The position numbers and the translations under genes are program-made. From the NCBI RefSeq assembly GCF_963666675.1, contig NZ_OY762929.1, positions 124,001-188,000 on the forward strand: a DNA stretch of 64,000 nucleotides, read 5' to 3'. The stretch comes from an uncultured Desulfobacter sp. (GTDB lineage: Bacteria > Desulfobacterota > Desulfobacteria > Desulfobacterales > Desulfobacteraceae). Shown here in pieces: positions 1 through 10,200 of the stretch. The first letter of the stretch is position 1, and every line of letters begins with the position of its first letter. The notes below the pieces were generated by a model. That model saw only the letters and a program-made list of their open reading frames with translations. It was not told where the DNA came from and searched no databases.

Positions 1-352
1 TATGAAGCCAAGTCCAAGCAGTTTCATATCTCTTAAATCCCATGGTATGCTGCAAATTTTTTGCACTCGCTCCAGTTTTCTGCGACATCATCCACCACAT
101 AACATGAAACCAGAGGCGAAGAGGTTTTCTGGTCCCCTGAAAGATTGTTCCAGCTGTGATCGAGGCCTGATGACCACACTTCGTACAGATCAAGAGCAAT
201 CGCTTGCTCGCCCATGATTTCCCAGAATGGCAACGCGGGCAAACAAACCCCTGCGGCCAGCGTAAGTTCACTATATAATCATAACAGTCTTGTTCTGTTG
301 CAAACCTTGTAATAAACTGCTCAAAATCTTCTGGGTAGTCCTCATTCTCCAT
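1..352 (-). CDS. IS1595-type transposase, N-terminal part (cut by window edge)
   Basis: The minus strand is open from an ATG at 352 to the first base of the window, 117 codons. The translation starts MENEDYPEDF and carries a zinc ribbon: CPRCHSG near residue 39 and CTKCGHQ about 18 residues later, followed by the TAGTIFQGTRKPLRLWF segment and a tryptophan/methionine-rich stretch. This arrangement is the N-terminal half of IS1595/ISXO2-like transposases, which cut and paste DNA with a DDE-type catalytic domain that would lie outside the window. I see no stop or frameshift in the visible part. The matching terminal inverted repeat was not identified. Assignment rests on family recall of the zinc ribbon and following block. 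Confidence 0.8.
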   Translation of the reverse strand, partial: MENEDYPEDFEQFITRFATEQDCYDYIVNLRWPQGFVCPRCHSGKSWASKRLLLICTKCGHQASITAGTIFQGTRKPLRLWFHVMWWMMSQKTGASAKNLQHTMGFKRYETAWTWLH

Positions 353-773
353 GATATGCCTCCCATATTAAAATATATGGCAGGCATACTACAGGTTGTG
401 TTTACTGGAGGCAAGCGGATACCCAGTTTAGGGTAATTTATACATGGCAGAAACAGGCTTGATAAAAATCAATTGATCTGTGATCAGACGATTCAACCAC
501 AATATGTGGGCTTGTCTAAATTTCAAAAAAGAGAGCCCTGCAAACGCAAAAGCTCGCCCTTGAAGTTTTAGCCCCATGAGTATTGATTAGAGTATCAAAC
601 TCCCTTTCCGTAAGGTCTTTGGGCGACACATGATAGACATAGCTGTCGCTTTCATAATCAGTGGGTTTTTGTTAATTTTTTGAGTATGTGAGAGTGTTGT
701 GTCAATAAGTTACATCATAGACCCTATCAAAGAAATTCCGGCTCAGGCACGGTAACAATTTGCTGAAAAAGCT
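353..773. other. gene-poor stretch with a possible decayed reading frame
   Basis: No intact gene is supported here. On the minus strand, 671 to 516 is open for about 50 codons and reads like protein (YVYHVSPKDLTEREFDTLI in the middle) but has no start codon and is closed upstream by a stop. It may be the tail of a decayed gene; I cannot assign a family. The segment 353-450 is the leader of the IS1595-type transposase and may include its terminal repeat. Confidence 0.3.
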
Positions 774-798
774 GGGCCTTGATCAGCGATCAAGGCCC
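774..798 (-). terminator. hairpin terminator, minus strand
   Basis: GGGCCTTGATC (774-784) and GATCAAGGCCC (788-798) form a perfect 11-bp stem with a 3-nt loop. Read on the minus strand, the stem is followed after two bases by a run of five T. It lies downstream of the Rhs-core fragment and the immunity gene, so it probably ends transcripts coming from the Rhs locus. Confidence 0.6.
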
Positions 799-837
799 GA
801 TGGTGTTTGAATGAAATTTATATGTATTTTTCTATAC

Positions 838-968
838 TGGATAGGGATTGCCCAGGTAGCTGGTGCCGTTGGGCTGCCCAAATACACTGTAGGCTGATCA
901 GTAGGCGTAGATTTCCTGCAAGGCACCTGTTTCATCTGTCAGTGCTCCCACAGATCCTAAGCCCGGTT
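838..968 (-). pseudogene. decayed Rhs-core fragment
   Basis: Minus-strand translation gives GLGSVGALTDETGALQEIY, then an in-frame stop, then VFGQPNGTSYLGNPYP and another stop. The same blocks occur in the intact Rhs C-terminal half (GLGSVAALTDETGALQEIY and FGQPNGTSYFGNPYLYTG, encoded around 2540-2650), so this is a copied and decayed piece of Rhs core. Such 'orphan' Rhs tails downstream of a full rhs gene are a known source of toxin swapping. It has no start codon and no toxin domain attached, so it is unlikely to be functional. Confidence 0.8.
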
Positions 969-1113
969 TGAGGAGGTGGGCTGGCATTTGTTTTTAACTT
1001 AGCCTATTAGATTGGCTCTGCCTTTTAATGGGAGAACCTCGTCTCGTAAAAAAAGAATTTTTTCTCTTGACCAGGCTTTTAGTGAGTGCCCCCGAGCCTT
1101 ATGCCCTAATTCT

Positions 1114-1833
1114 TTAGTCTTCTCCCATCGCTATTCTGACTTCACGCAATGTGTATTCCTTAAAGTTGGCAGGGAGTGTCCCTTCTTTTATAAACATTAT
1201 TGAGCGATTAGAGAGATAAAAATCCTCATTAAAAGCATCAATACCTAATTCCTTTAGATATTTTTCAAGGATTTCTGGAGTGAACCGATCACGAATTTTT
1301 TTCGCTTTGTAAGTCTTCAAATCTTCAAAGTTAAACGGGTCACCACTTGCTCCAAAAACCCATTTGCCTCCATTATTGGAAGAATAAATTGTGCGGATGA
1401 AGTTGCCATCTGGTCCGTAGACTTCCATTATCGTTGCACCATATCGGCCTTTAGTATCACTTTTAACCTTGGAAGGCATCGTATGTGGTACAGCGGTAAT
1501 AGCTAATCCTTTGCACTTCAGCCGTTCTGAAAGAACCTGTATTGGAGTTGAGGCATCAGTGCCCTGCCATCCGTTGTCTAAAAATGCCGTCCAGTTGCTA
1601 TTAGTTGGTATGAAAAGAAATTTTGTTCGAATTGGAGATACTAATGGCTGCAATTTCAACAAAATGTTCTGAAAATTTTCACTTAGTGTCTCTTTTTTTA
1701 AACGAAAGCCATATTCTTTAAGAATTGGTTTCATCCAGTCCTCATAAGCCTTTGACGCTAATTCGAAATCAATTTCAAGAAAGCCGATACTCGATGTTAT
1801 AGGAGAAATAGCATCTTTAAATAAAAAGTTCAT
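1114..1833 (-). CDS. putative immunity protein for the Rhs toxin
   Basis: 239 residues, cytoplasmic by appearance, no signal peptide and no membrane segment. The start codon overlaps the stop of the Rhs gene by one base (TAATG), so it should be translated by coupling. A small gene locked to the 3' end of an rhs gene is almost always the cognate immunity gene in polymorphic toxin systems; that is the basis of the call. I do not recognise a named immunity family. A central block with WTAFLDNGWQGTD is conspicuous. Because the rhs gene is broken by an IS upstream, this gene may now depend on a promoter inside the Rhs 3' part or on IS readthrough. An alternative is that it is an unrelated hypothetical. 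Confidence 0.65.
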   Translation of the reverse strand: MNFLFKDAISPITSSIGFLEIDFELASKAYEDWMKPILKEYGFRLKKETLSENFQNILLKLQPLVSPIRTKFLFIPTNSNWTAFLDNGWQGTDASTPIQVLSERLKCKGLAITAVPHTMPSKVKSDTKGRYGATIMEVYGPDGNFIRTIYSSNNGGKWVFGASGDPFNFEDLKTYKAKKIRDRFTPEILEKYLKELGIDAFNEDFYLSNRSIMFIKEGTLPANFKEYTLREVRIAMGED

Positions 1834-4640
1834 TAGTCTACAGTCCTCAATAGCACTTGCGCATTTGGATCATTCGCAGTTATTCTTTGCTGGTGTAGAG
1901 GGCCTCGATTAGAAATTGAGGTATCATATTCAAGATATATTCTTTCTCCACTAGGGCTGGTTGCCTGAATATCAGGTCTATTGATCCCAACTCTTTGACC
2001 AGCAGCGTTTACCTGTTGTTGGTTTACCCTAATATCAGTATAGCCTGCTTGTTGAAGTTGTCTTATCTCAGCCTGAGCAGCCGCATTTTGAGTAAGGCTT
2101 GTTCCAATTGGTCTATTTGTTGGCAAGATTCTTGGTGGAGTAGGATTTACATTTATATCTTGTGTTAGCCTTTGCGGTACACTATTTGATGCAAGAGCCC
2201 CTAACTCCCCCATAATTAGGAATGTTATAACTTCCTTTGGATGCTCTGACGGCCAATAAAATACTTCAACAGCCTGATTCAAATATGTTTTGGGGTTTAT
2301 TGCTTCTTTGAAATTATCCCAAACAATATTTTTGGCATCATTCCAAAACCCTTTTTGGGCACATAGCCCAAATGGATCAATGAGCACAAGAGGATTGTTT
2401 TGGACAAACGCATACAAATTCATCCCATCACCATAACCGATGGGATCTGTCTGCATGAACCGTCCAAAGGTTGGATTATAGTATCTGGCCCGGTAATAGT
2501 AAAGCCCGGTTTCCGGGTCATATTCCCTGCCGGTATAAAGGTAAGGGTTCCCAAAATAGCTGGTTCCGTTAGGCTGACCAAAAATATTGTAGGCGTAAAT
2601 TTCCTGCAAGGCTCCGGTTTCGTCTGTCAATGCAGCCACAGATCCTAAGCCGTCAAACTGATAATAGTAGGTAGCGGAGCCTGTAATCATGCAGACGGGC
2701 TGGTCGATGCCGGGGCCATAGATGTAACGCCGCAGTTCGGTTCCGGTGCTGTTATATTCCACAATCACCTGGTTGCCGTCGTGCAGATACCGGGTTGTTA
2801 CGCTGTCTACCTCCTTTTCAATTCTGCGGCCCATGGGGTCGTAGACATAAGCTGCGGTATGATCCGGTGTGACTGCTGTGACTAAGCGATTTTCCGCATT
2901 ATAGGCGTAGGTGTTGGTGCCGTCAGACGTCAGGTTACCGTTTCCGTCATATGCGGGGTTGAGGCCTCCCACAGCTGTGTACTGGTTTAGGTTGTTGGGG
3001 GTGTAGGCCGTGCTGACGATGCCGGCCTGGCGGTAAACAAACCGGTAGTCATCAACGTCCGTCTGGGTTCTGATGCCGATGTTGTTGGTGGTGAAAGTAT
3101 AGGTGGCCGTTCCTGTAGCATGGGTCAAGGCAAGGGATGCCAAGTCATTGTCGATTTCATAGGAGTAGGTGGTGGTGGTGCCGTTGCCGTAGGTCAGGGT
3201 GGTCCGCCGGGACAGGGCATCGTAGTCGTAATGGGCCAGAAGCGTTGTGCCGGCCTGCTTGATGTCCGTGATCCGGTTCAGGACGTCATAGGTGTAAGTG
3301 ACATAGGCGTTATCCGGATAGGTCAATCGGGTCCGGTTGCTGTTGCCGTCATACTGGTAGCCTAGGGCTCTGCCGTCCGGGTAGGTTACCCCGGTCAAGC
3401 GCAGGGCATTGTCATACGTATGGGAGATTGTACCCAGGCTGTCCGTTACACCTTCTTGAAGCCCGGTCAGATCATAGGTGTAGGTAATGGTTTCAGGCCC
3501 GGGCAGGATTTTGGATGCCAGCCGGTTCAGGTCATCATAGGTAAAGGAAATGGTCTGACCGGCCCGGGTGAGTCTTGATGTCAGGTTGCCGGCATCATCC
3601 CAGGCATAGGATTCATAGGAGGTGTCCGGATATGTGGTCCGGTCCGGGCGATTAAAGCCGTCATATGTATACTGGGTGGTGTTGCCGTTGGCATCGGTTT
3701 CAGTCTCTTTCAGGCCACCGGCCGTGTAGGTGATTTGCCGGGCGGTTTGGCTTTTGGCGTCAATTACCTGGTAAAGTCTGCCGGCATCATCATAAACATA
3801 TGTAGTGGTCTGACTTTCAGCGTTGGTGATCTGTGACAGCCGGTCAGCCTCGTCATAGGCGTGGGTGGTCTGGTTGCCTTCGGGATCAGTGACAATATAT
3901 TTTTTGCCCGTGGGAGTGTAGGTCACGGTTTGGGTCTGCCAGGGCTGAGTGGTATCGTTTGTTTGGCGCTTGGTTTGGGTCAGGCGGCCCTGTTCGTCGT
4001 AATCATACGTTGTTACATAACTGAACGGGGCAGGCCCTGTTTCCTGCTCAGGCAGACGAAGTCCGTTGTAGGCAAAGGTGGTGGTATGGCCTTCAGGATC
4101 GGTCTGGGTTTGGATATTGCCCACATTATCGTAGGTGAACTGGGTGGTCAGGGCAAGACCGGTATCGTCCGTGACCACAGACAAAAGCTCTCCGGTGGTA
4201 CCGTCATAAGTATACCGGGTGATGCGGCCTTCGGGATCGGTTTTTGTCAGAACCTGGCCCCGGGCGTTGTAGGTCATCAGGGTCACCGGGATCTGACCGT
4301 CCACTTCGGGTTGTTCCATCCGGGTCAGGTTGCCGTTACTGTCATATTCAAAGGTGGTTACGCGGCCCAAAGGATCGGTGGCGGTCAGGACCTTGCTGAA
4401 GGTGGCGTCATAGGTAAACTGGTTCACAATGGCGCCAAGGGTTGACCCGGGTTTGGGATACTGGGTAACGGTGACCGGATTATGAAGGTCATCATACACA
4501 TATTCGGTATAATTTCCTTCAGGCTTGGTTTCTTTGACCACGCGCTTTTGGCCGTCATATTCCAGGATGGTTTCGTTATCCAGCGGGTCGGTCCGGCGAA
4601 CGGCATTGCCGTTTTTATCGTAATAAGCCGTGTCCTTTCG
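1833..4640 (-). pseudogene. Rhs/YD-repeat protein, 3' half with C-terminal nuclease-like toxin (cut off by IS66)
   Basis: An open frame of 936 codons runs from the IS66 boundary to 1833 and continues the protein whose 5' half is at 7217-10684. It consists of many YD repeats (pattern xYxYDxxGR/NL), then the Rhs core ending in DPIGYGDGMNLYAFVQNNP and DPFGL, then a variable tail of 176 residues. The tail ends with INRPDIQ, RIYLEYD and NDPNAQVLLRTVD; the spaced D and ExD resemble a PD-(D/E)xK restriction-endonuclease-like toxin, which I infer rather than know. A GTG at 4541 could restart translation but has no convincing ribosome site. Rhs proteins form a cocoon around the toxin, which is released by cleavage near the DPxGL motif. 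With the signal peptide and N-terminal part severed, export is unlikely. Confidence 0.8.
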
Positions 4641-4655
4641 GCAAGCCTGTGTAAA
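4627..4655 (+). repeat. IS66 left terminal inverted repeat plus matching flank
   Basis: This stretch matches the reverse complement of 7201-7230 with four mismatches. The inner part from 4641 (GCAAGCCTGTG) fits the usual GTAAGC-type end of IS66 elements. The outer 14 bases, belonging to the Rhs coding flank, also match on the two sides in inverted orientation, which is not expected of a simple insertion. Confidence 0.7.
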
Positions 4656-4779
4656 TCAAAAAAATTAAGATAACATTCAAAACAGACCCGATCCAAAAAA
4701 ACAGTGTGTAAGGCGATGAGGGATAGTTTGCAGTGCAAAAATGTGTCTCAAAACATACTGGATTGGCTAAAAGGTCGTT

Positions 4780-6342
4780 TTACAGATTATCAGCTGTTTC
4801 CCCTGATTTTTTAGCGATTGTGTTTTCAAATGACCACGGCAACCAGTCAGAAGGGTTTTGGAAGATCTCGGAAGAGTGCTTCTGTAGTGCGGTCAGGTAT
4901 TCAAAGGGATTTATATTTTGCAGGTTGCAGGTATGTATCAGGCTCATGAACAGGTCGCCAATATAGGCACCGTGTTCGGTTTTATAAAATAATGAATTTT
5001 TTCGGTGCAGAATCGACTTTTTCAGCAATTGTTCGCAAAGATTATTATCCAGCGGTGCTCCAGGGATCTCCAGGAAACGGGTCAATTCCTGCCAGTGATT
5101 CAACATATATGATATGGCCTTGCCCAGACTGGAGTTGGGTTCTACTTCTTTGTTTTCAAACTTGTCTTCCAGCCATACTTTAAGCGCCCGCATCAGTGGA
5201 CCGCTGTGGGTTTGATGATATTGAAGGCGTTGAGCATCGTCCAGGCCTTGCTCCCTTACCTTATGATCGTGCTCATAAATTTTAGCCACTGTATCAATTA
5301 CATGGTCACACTCCTCAGGGAAATCGTCCATGACGTCGACAAAGTTACGGCGTCCATGCACGAGACAATTGCATAATATCGATTCAAAACCTTTTGGCAG
5401 ATTCCTGGACAGAGCATCACACATCTGTATTGGCCGATCTTCTCTGGATCCCCGTTCTTTCAGAACCCTGGATAAATTTTCTCCAGCATGATTGTGGCCG
5501 GTAAAAAACAGGGCAATCTTTCCTACGTCACATTCTGACAGGATTCCGGAAGTGAACATCCCTTTTCGCTTGGCTGCCTTGTCTGTTTCTTTTATCAAGG
5601 ATAAAATTTTCATTGTCGTGTCGTCATTGTACAACACCTTGCCTTGTGCAGCCTGACGGACTAACTCTGTATATACCGGATGAATCTTGTCTGCTACGCT
5701 TTCGATGATTTCCCATTGGGTCGATGGGGGCAGCGGCATCCCCAGGCTAGCCTGAAGTTTGCCCAAGCGGTATAAAGGGACTCCGCTGCCATATTTTAGA
5801 AGGGCCAGCATGGCACCGGATTTGGCATCATATTTTTCTTTGCCCACATTGTCGGGCGCCTGGGCAGTAAAAATCTGCCCACAAAGGTTACACCGCAATC
5901 TCTGCAGTTCATATACTGTCGCCTGGAAGGGAGCACCGCCTGTTATCCGGACGATCTTGGCAGGTGGTTTTTCACCATACAATTTACCTTTTTCACAGGC
6001 AGGGCAATCATTACCTGACTTAAGGCTTTGATGACAGATCTTGATCTTCTTGGCACCTTTATAGGCGTTTGCACCATTTTTGCCGTGACCTTTTTTCTTC
6101 TTTTTTCGTTTCGGCCGGTTCTGCGGATTCGACGTTTTCTTCTTTTCGGTCTTATCGCCGAATACCATTTTTAATAACCGTTTAATGGATGCTGCTTTTT
6201 CATTGGACAACGTATTCAAATAAGCAACGGTTTCAACCAATGCTTTGATCAACTCATAATCGCCGTCCTGCAGTTCATTTGATCTTACCCGCTCAAGGAG
6301 CGCGTCAAGTTCGTCTTGCTTTATGTCCATCGTTTTTGACAT
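4780..6342 (-). CDS. tnpC: IS66 transposase TnpC
   Basis: 520 residues, full length for IS66 TnpC. It has an N-terminal coiled region, a basic patch rich in KKKK around residues 75-90, a zinc-binding segment (CHQSL...CPACEKG and CNLCGQ), and the DDE catalytic part with YNDDTTMKIL, MCDALSRNLP and DNNLCEQLLKKSILHRKNS, where the final E belongs to the DDE triad. It carries out strand cleavage and transfer for the element. It lies 33 bp downstream of tnpB. Starts at ATG 6342; the reading frame is uninterrupted. Confidence 0.92.
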   Translation of the reverse strand: MSKTMDIKQDELDALLERVRSNELQDGDYELIKALVETVAYLNTLSNEKAASIKRLLKMVFGDKTEKKKTSNPQNRPKRKKKKKGHGKNGANAYKGAKKIKICHQSLKSGNDCPACEKGKLYGEKPPAKIVRITGGAPFQATVYELQRLRCNLCGQIFTAQAPDNVGKEKYDAKSGAMLALLKYGSGVPLYRLGKLQASLGMPLPPSTQWEIIESVADKIHPVYTELVRQAAQGKVLYNDDTTMKILSLIKETDKAAKRKGMFTSGILSECDVGKIALFFTGHNHAGENLSRVLKERGSREDRPIQMCDALSRNLPKGFESILCNCLVHGRRNFVDVMDDFPEECDHVIDTVAKIYEHDHKVREQGLDDAQRLQYHQTHSGPLMRALKVWLEDKFENKEVEPNSSLGKAISYMLNHWQELTRFLEIPGAPLDNNLCEQLLKKSILHRKNSLFYKTEHGAYIGDLFMSLIHTCNLQNINPFEYLTALQKHSSEIFQNPSDWLPWSFENTIAKKSGETADNL

Positions 6343-6375
6343 GAAATGTGTGCTATCACATTTAAACTCTAATGT

Positions 6376-6723
6376 CTAGATTTTTTTCCACAAAAGTACA
6401 TTATTTTTTTGAGGATTTCCGTTCCATATCAACATCTGTAATTCATGTGCAGCCAATGGGTGAATTTCATCTCCTCCCTTTTTAGGCCACCATTTAAAAC
6501 GCCCCTTGCTCAATCTTTTTTGACAAAGCCAGAAGCCCTGGCCATCATATATTAGTATCTTCAGGGCAGTCCCCGGTTTGTTTCTGAAAACAAAAACATA
6601 TCCGGAAAAAGGATTTTGTTTTAACACCCTGCGACAAACAGCTGCCAGGCCGTCGATCCCCTTTCGAAAATCAGCAGGAGTTACCGCCAGCATTATCCGC
6701 ATTTGCGGTGTGATTTGGATCAT
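6376..6723 (-). CDS. tnpB: IS66 accessory protein TnpB (Orf2)
   Basis: 115 residues with the hallmark TPADFRKGIDGLA near the N-terminus and YDGQGFWLCQKRLSKGRF in the middle, the conserved core of IS66 Orf2 (TnpB). The family is required together with TnpC for transposition; its biochemical role is not settled. The start ATG overlaps the end of tnpA by four bases (ATGA), so the two are translationally coupled. Length and sequence are complete. Confidence 0.92.
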   Translation of the reverse strand: MIQITPQMRIMLAVTPADFRKGIDGLAAVCRRVLKQNPFSGYVFVFRNKPGTALKILIYDGQGFWLCQKRLSKGRFKWWPKKGGDEIHPLAAHELQMLIWNGNPQKNNVLLWKKI

Positions 6724-7142
6724 GGAACACCAGCCAGTAAATATTTACCAAGGCTGATCACTGCCGGGTCTGCACGACCTTTAAAACACATACGCATCTT
6801 AAAACCGGCCTGATTCTCCATTTCTATTATACAGTTGGTATCTTCCGGCGCTGGAGTGATCTCTATAAACAGGGGGGAGTCATCGTCTTCTTCAGGAGAA
6901 TCGACTGTAGTACAATGAATGGCATTATAAATTTTTTGTTTTAATGTGGTATGATTAAGCCGTAAACTGTGGGCAATCTTATTTATGCTCAGCCCTTGAG
7001 CATGGTGAAGGTCTGCTGCCGCCTGCCATAAATTATCCGGTATTCTTGACCTTCCGGTTCTGTTATTTCGCCAGTCTGCAAAAAGCTGCTGGACTTTTTC
7101 TAATGCGATTGATTGTTCTGCTGTCAATAATTGTTTATTCAT
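6720..7142 (-). CDS. tnpA: IS66 accessory protein TnpA (Orf1)
   Basis: 140 residues from the ATG at 7142, which has a GGAGGG ribosome site ten bases upstream; an earlier TTG at 7160 is less likely. The N-terminal part holds a helix-turn-helix-like segment (INKIAHSLRLNHTTLKQKI), and the C-terminal part is the small beta-rich IS66 Orf1 region with MCFKGRADPAVISLGKYLL. It presumably binds the element ends. First gene of the tnpABC operon; the promoter should lie between it and the element end at 7216. Confidence 0.85.
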   Translation of the reverse strand: MNKQLLTAEQSIALEKVQQLFADWRNNRTGRSRIPDNLWQAAADLHHAQGLSINKIAHSLRLNHTTLKQKIYNAIHCTTVDSPEEDDDSPLFIEITPAPEDTNCIIEMENQAGFKMRMCFKGRADPAVISLGKYLLAGVP

Positions 7143-7200
7143 CGGTCCCTCCATTAGCAATGTTCAAGTTGGAACCGATAATATCACCCGGTACTGGGTA

Positions 7201-7230
7201 TTTCACGCAGGCTTACCGGAAGGACACGGC
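7201..7230 (-). repeat. IS66 right terminal inverted repeat plus matching flank
   Basis: Partner of 4627-4655. The element end is the GTAAGC read on the minus strand from 7216. The stop codon and last eleven or so residues of the 5' Rhs half are supplied by this IS end. Confidence 0.7.
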
Positions 7231-10200
7231 CGTTGGCATCGGCCTGGGTCATGACCTTATCGTTAGTGTCAAAGGTGTTGGTGACAAATGGACTTGTAGG
7301 ATTGTCCGGATAAAAGATCCGGGTCAACCGGCCAGGCTCATCGTATTCAAATACCGTGTTGCTGCCTTCCGTATCAGTCACCTGGGTGAGGTTACCGTTA
7401 GTATCATAGGTGTAAGATACGCTTCTTCCCGTTCCGTCGGAGACCTGGCTGATCCGGTCATTGGAATAGGAAAGGGTCAGGGCCTTTCCCATGCCGTTGG
7501 AGATGGTCTGAAGCGCTCCGCCGGTATCATAGGCAAAGGTCAGAACGTTGCCGTTGGCGTCTGTCCAGGCCGTCATCCTGCCGTCGGCATTAAAATCAAG
7601 CTCAACGCCGTGCTTGGTCCGGACAAGGTAAGAGTCATCCGCTTCCAAGGTCAGAACAGACCCGTCACCAGGCGGGGCATTAAAACTGCCGTCAGCCAGT
7701 TTTACAAACCGTTTGGTGCTGCCGGGGATATTCACCGACACCACATTGTTAATGAGCCGGTCCATGAACCAGCGGTGGCCGATGGAGGCGATGACCAGGG
7801 TGTCAAGATCACGGTTTTGTGTGAGCAGGTCCATGGTCACGTAAATTTCAACCATGGCTGCCACCGCGTCAATGGCGGAGCGCTCTCCAAGGCCTAAGAA
7901 CCCATCGTTGTCTTCTGTTGCACTGACCGCGTATTTGTGGGTCCATCCAAGGCCCAGGCCTGAGTCAGTCAAACGGCTGGCAGAGTTGTAGGTCCGGGCA
8001 AAGGCCATGGCAAAGGGCTGGGCGCCATTGCCAAGGGTGAGGTCCGAATGGTCGTAAAGGTAATCCCCGGTCACAAGGTCTATGGGTTCATCGGATACAT
8101 CATTGGTAGCTGAGCTTGTGCCCTGGTCGGCGGTTGAAGAGGTTTCTCCGGAATCCGCATCAAAGACCGTATCTGCGAACCCTCCGCTCAACCCGCCGGA
8201 AATGATGTGGCCGATAGAGTTGCCGGCTGATGATACGGCCAGGAATCCGATGCCCTGCCAGTCGCCCTGGGTCAGGTTGCCGTTATGGGGGACAATAACA
8301 TTGTAGCCTGCATTGACATAAGCCTGAACGTTGGCAATCTCATTTGCGCTGTACCCGTTGGCTTCAAGCTGGGTTTCTATTGAACTCCAGTTAGAGGAGT
8401 TGGCTTCAAATATTTTACTGCCCTCTTGGTTGGCTATATCCAAAAGTTTGACCGTACAGACTGCGGAGTTGGGCTGAAATTGTTCGATTACCCCCCATTC
8501 CATGGCACTGGACCGGCCTGAGGATGCAAAAAACGAGGCTGTCCCGGCAGCTGTATCACTTTCAAGGCTGAGTGTGCTGACAGCCCCCATGGGAAGGTCA
8601 ATATATGGGCTCTGGTTCTGGCCGCAGACGCCAAGGACATGGTGATGGGTCGTGTGCGTCTTGAGCATGGCATCCATCAGTTTATCAGACATCTGGACCT
8701 CGGCCAGCCAGGCAAAGCCCATCATGGCCAGGGTTTCTCCCAGGACTTCTTCTGAATCGTCTGTTTGCCCGTCAGCTTTGTACTGGTTGAGTAATTTACG
8801 GTGCTTTTCGATCATTCCCCGGGTGGTTTCGGCCCAGCCGTTGACGATGTTGTAGCTTCCGCCGGCAAGTATGCTGAAGGTCCGGGTCTGGTCCTGGTAG
8901 GTACCGCTTAAAGCGGCATAAGGGTGGTCTACAATGATGGTGATATCCACACTGGTGTTTGCCGTGGCAGCCGTTCCGGTGGCAAGCACTGTTCCATCCC
9001 TGGTGAGGACCGGCTGGACGGAGTTATTATAAAACAGGCTGAGCCTTTTGCCATAGGTCTCATCCGTATATAAAAGAATGTCTATGCCCTGGTGCTGGAT
9101 GGTAAAATTGGTTCTGTAGGAATTGGGAATGTCGGTCCAGGTTTCTTTGATGGTTTCGTCATTATCGTAGGGAAGTGAAGTCTGTCGCAAAATGCCATCT
9201 GCTGGGATTATGACCAGCCCGCCTGTGATCTCTTCAAGGGTGGCACCCGGGTAAGTGGTTTTAATTTCCTGGTGCAAGCTGTTTGTAAAGGCGCTTAAAT
9301 CGTTTGCAATGTTGGTTTTATTAACGTTTTGTATATAATTTGTACCTTCAACCGCACCACTTTTGGCGTTGGCCAGAAAGGCGGTGCGGTCGTAGCCCAT
9401 GGCCGTGGAGAAATCGATCGGGGCTGTTACGGTATGGGTTTTGTAGGAAGGGTCAAACACATAGGCGGTCCCGTCAATTTGAACTTCGACCCAAACATGG
9501 CCGACATCGGCAAAGGCAAAATCTCCACCTGAATACACATATTTTTTCAAGGGAACACCGCCGTTGGAGAGTGTGTTCAGGCCGTCAACCGTGCTTATCC
9601 CAAGCCAGTCCTTGACTTCATCCCAGGTGAGCCGCAGGGTTCCGAATTTATAATTGGCCGTGTATCCTGCCGCCCGCAGCAAGGCGATCATTAAGGAGGA
9701 CTGGTCAAAGCTGTTGCCTACACCGTCCGCCAGTGTGGCCTCCGCTCCCTTGATTGACCCCCAGACCGGGCTATAGGTGATTTTGTCGTGTACATATTCG
9801 TATATCAGGTCGGCATCATTTTTCAGGGACCTTGCCATCGCCTGTATTGTATCCGTGGTAGTCGCGGCTGTATCCAGGGCAATAATTTCCTGGGCAGATG
9901 CCCGGACAGATGCTCCCGAGGCTGAAATAATTCTATGGGATTCCTCCGGACTTATGGGATCGGCATTTTCCTGCCTGAAGCCGGGCAGGGAATCAGTTCC
10001 CCCAAATGCATTTGCAACCAATCCAGGTCCATGAAAAAATATTGCCAGGACAATGGGAATCAATAGAAAGGATTTTTTTGTTCTTGCAGATATCTTTACT
10101 CCCAGTACAGCCAGAACCAGCAGGGCGATGACTAGGCCAAGGGGAGAAACGGCGGGAACAGGGGCGACAGATGATGGGGTTGATGTCGAATCCATGGGAT

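Larger units (their letters stand above)
4641..7216 (-). mobile_element. IS66-family insertion sequence inside rhs
   Basis: About 2.58 kb, the usual size of IS66 elements, with three genes in the standard order tnpA-tnpB-tnpC reading on the minus strand. Ends are taken at GTAAGC (reverse complement of 7211-7216) and its partner GCAAGC at 4641. The insertion interrupts the Rhs reading frame after ANGRVLP on one side and before KDTAYYDKNG on the other. The 8-bp direct target duplication typical of the family is not visible: the 8-mers beside the ends are near reverse complements of each other instead. All three genes look intact, so the element may still be mobile. Confidence 0.85.

Noticed and set aside
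3861..4445. 194-codon plus-strand frame inside rhs
   Set aside because: Antisense of YD repeats; low-complexity valine/glycine composition.
2400..4600. Repeated units in the Rhs gene as a CRISPR or satellite array
   Set aside because: Repeats are irregular in length and sequence and code for YD motifs; there are no constant repeats with spacers.
4633..7224. 8-bp target duplication for IS66
   Set aside because: The 8-mers next to the ends are TCCTTTCG and CGGAAGGA, which are not direct repeats.
7046..7897. 283-codon plus-strand frame across the IS66/rhs junction
   Set aside because: Shadow of the Rhs coding strand; repeated V-G-G-type composition and crossing of the IS boundary rule it out.
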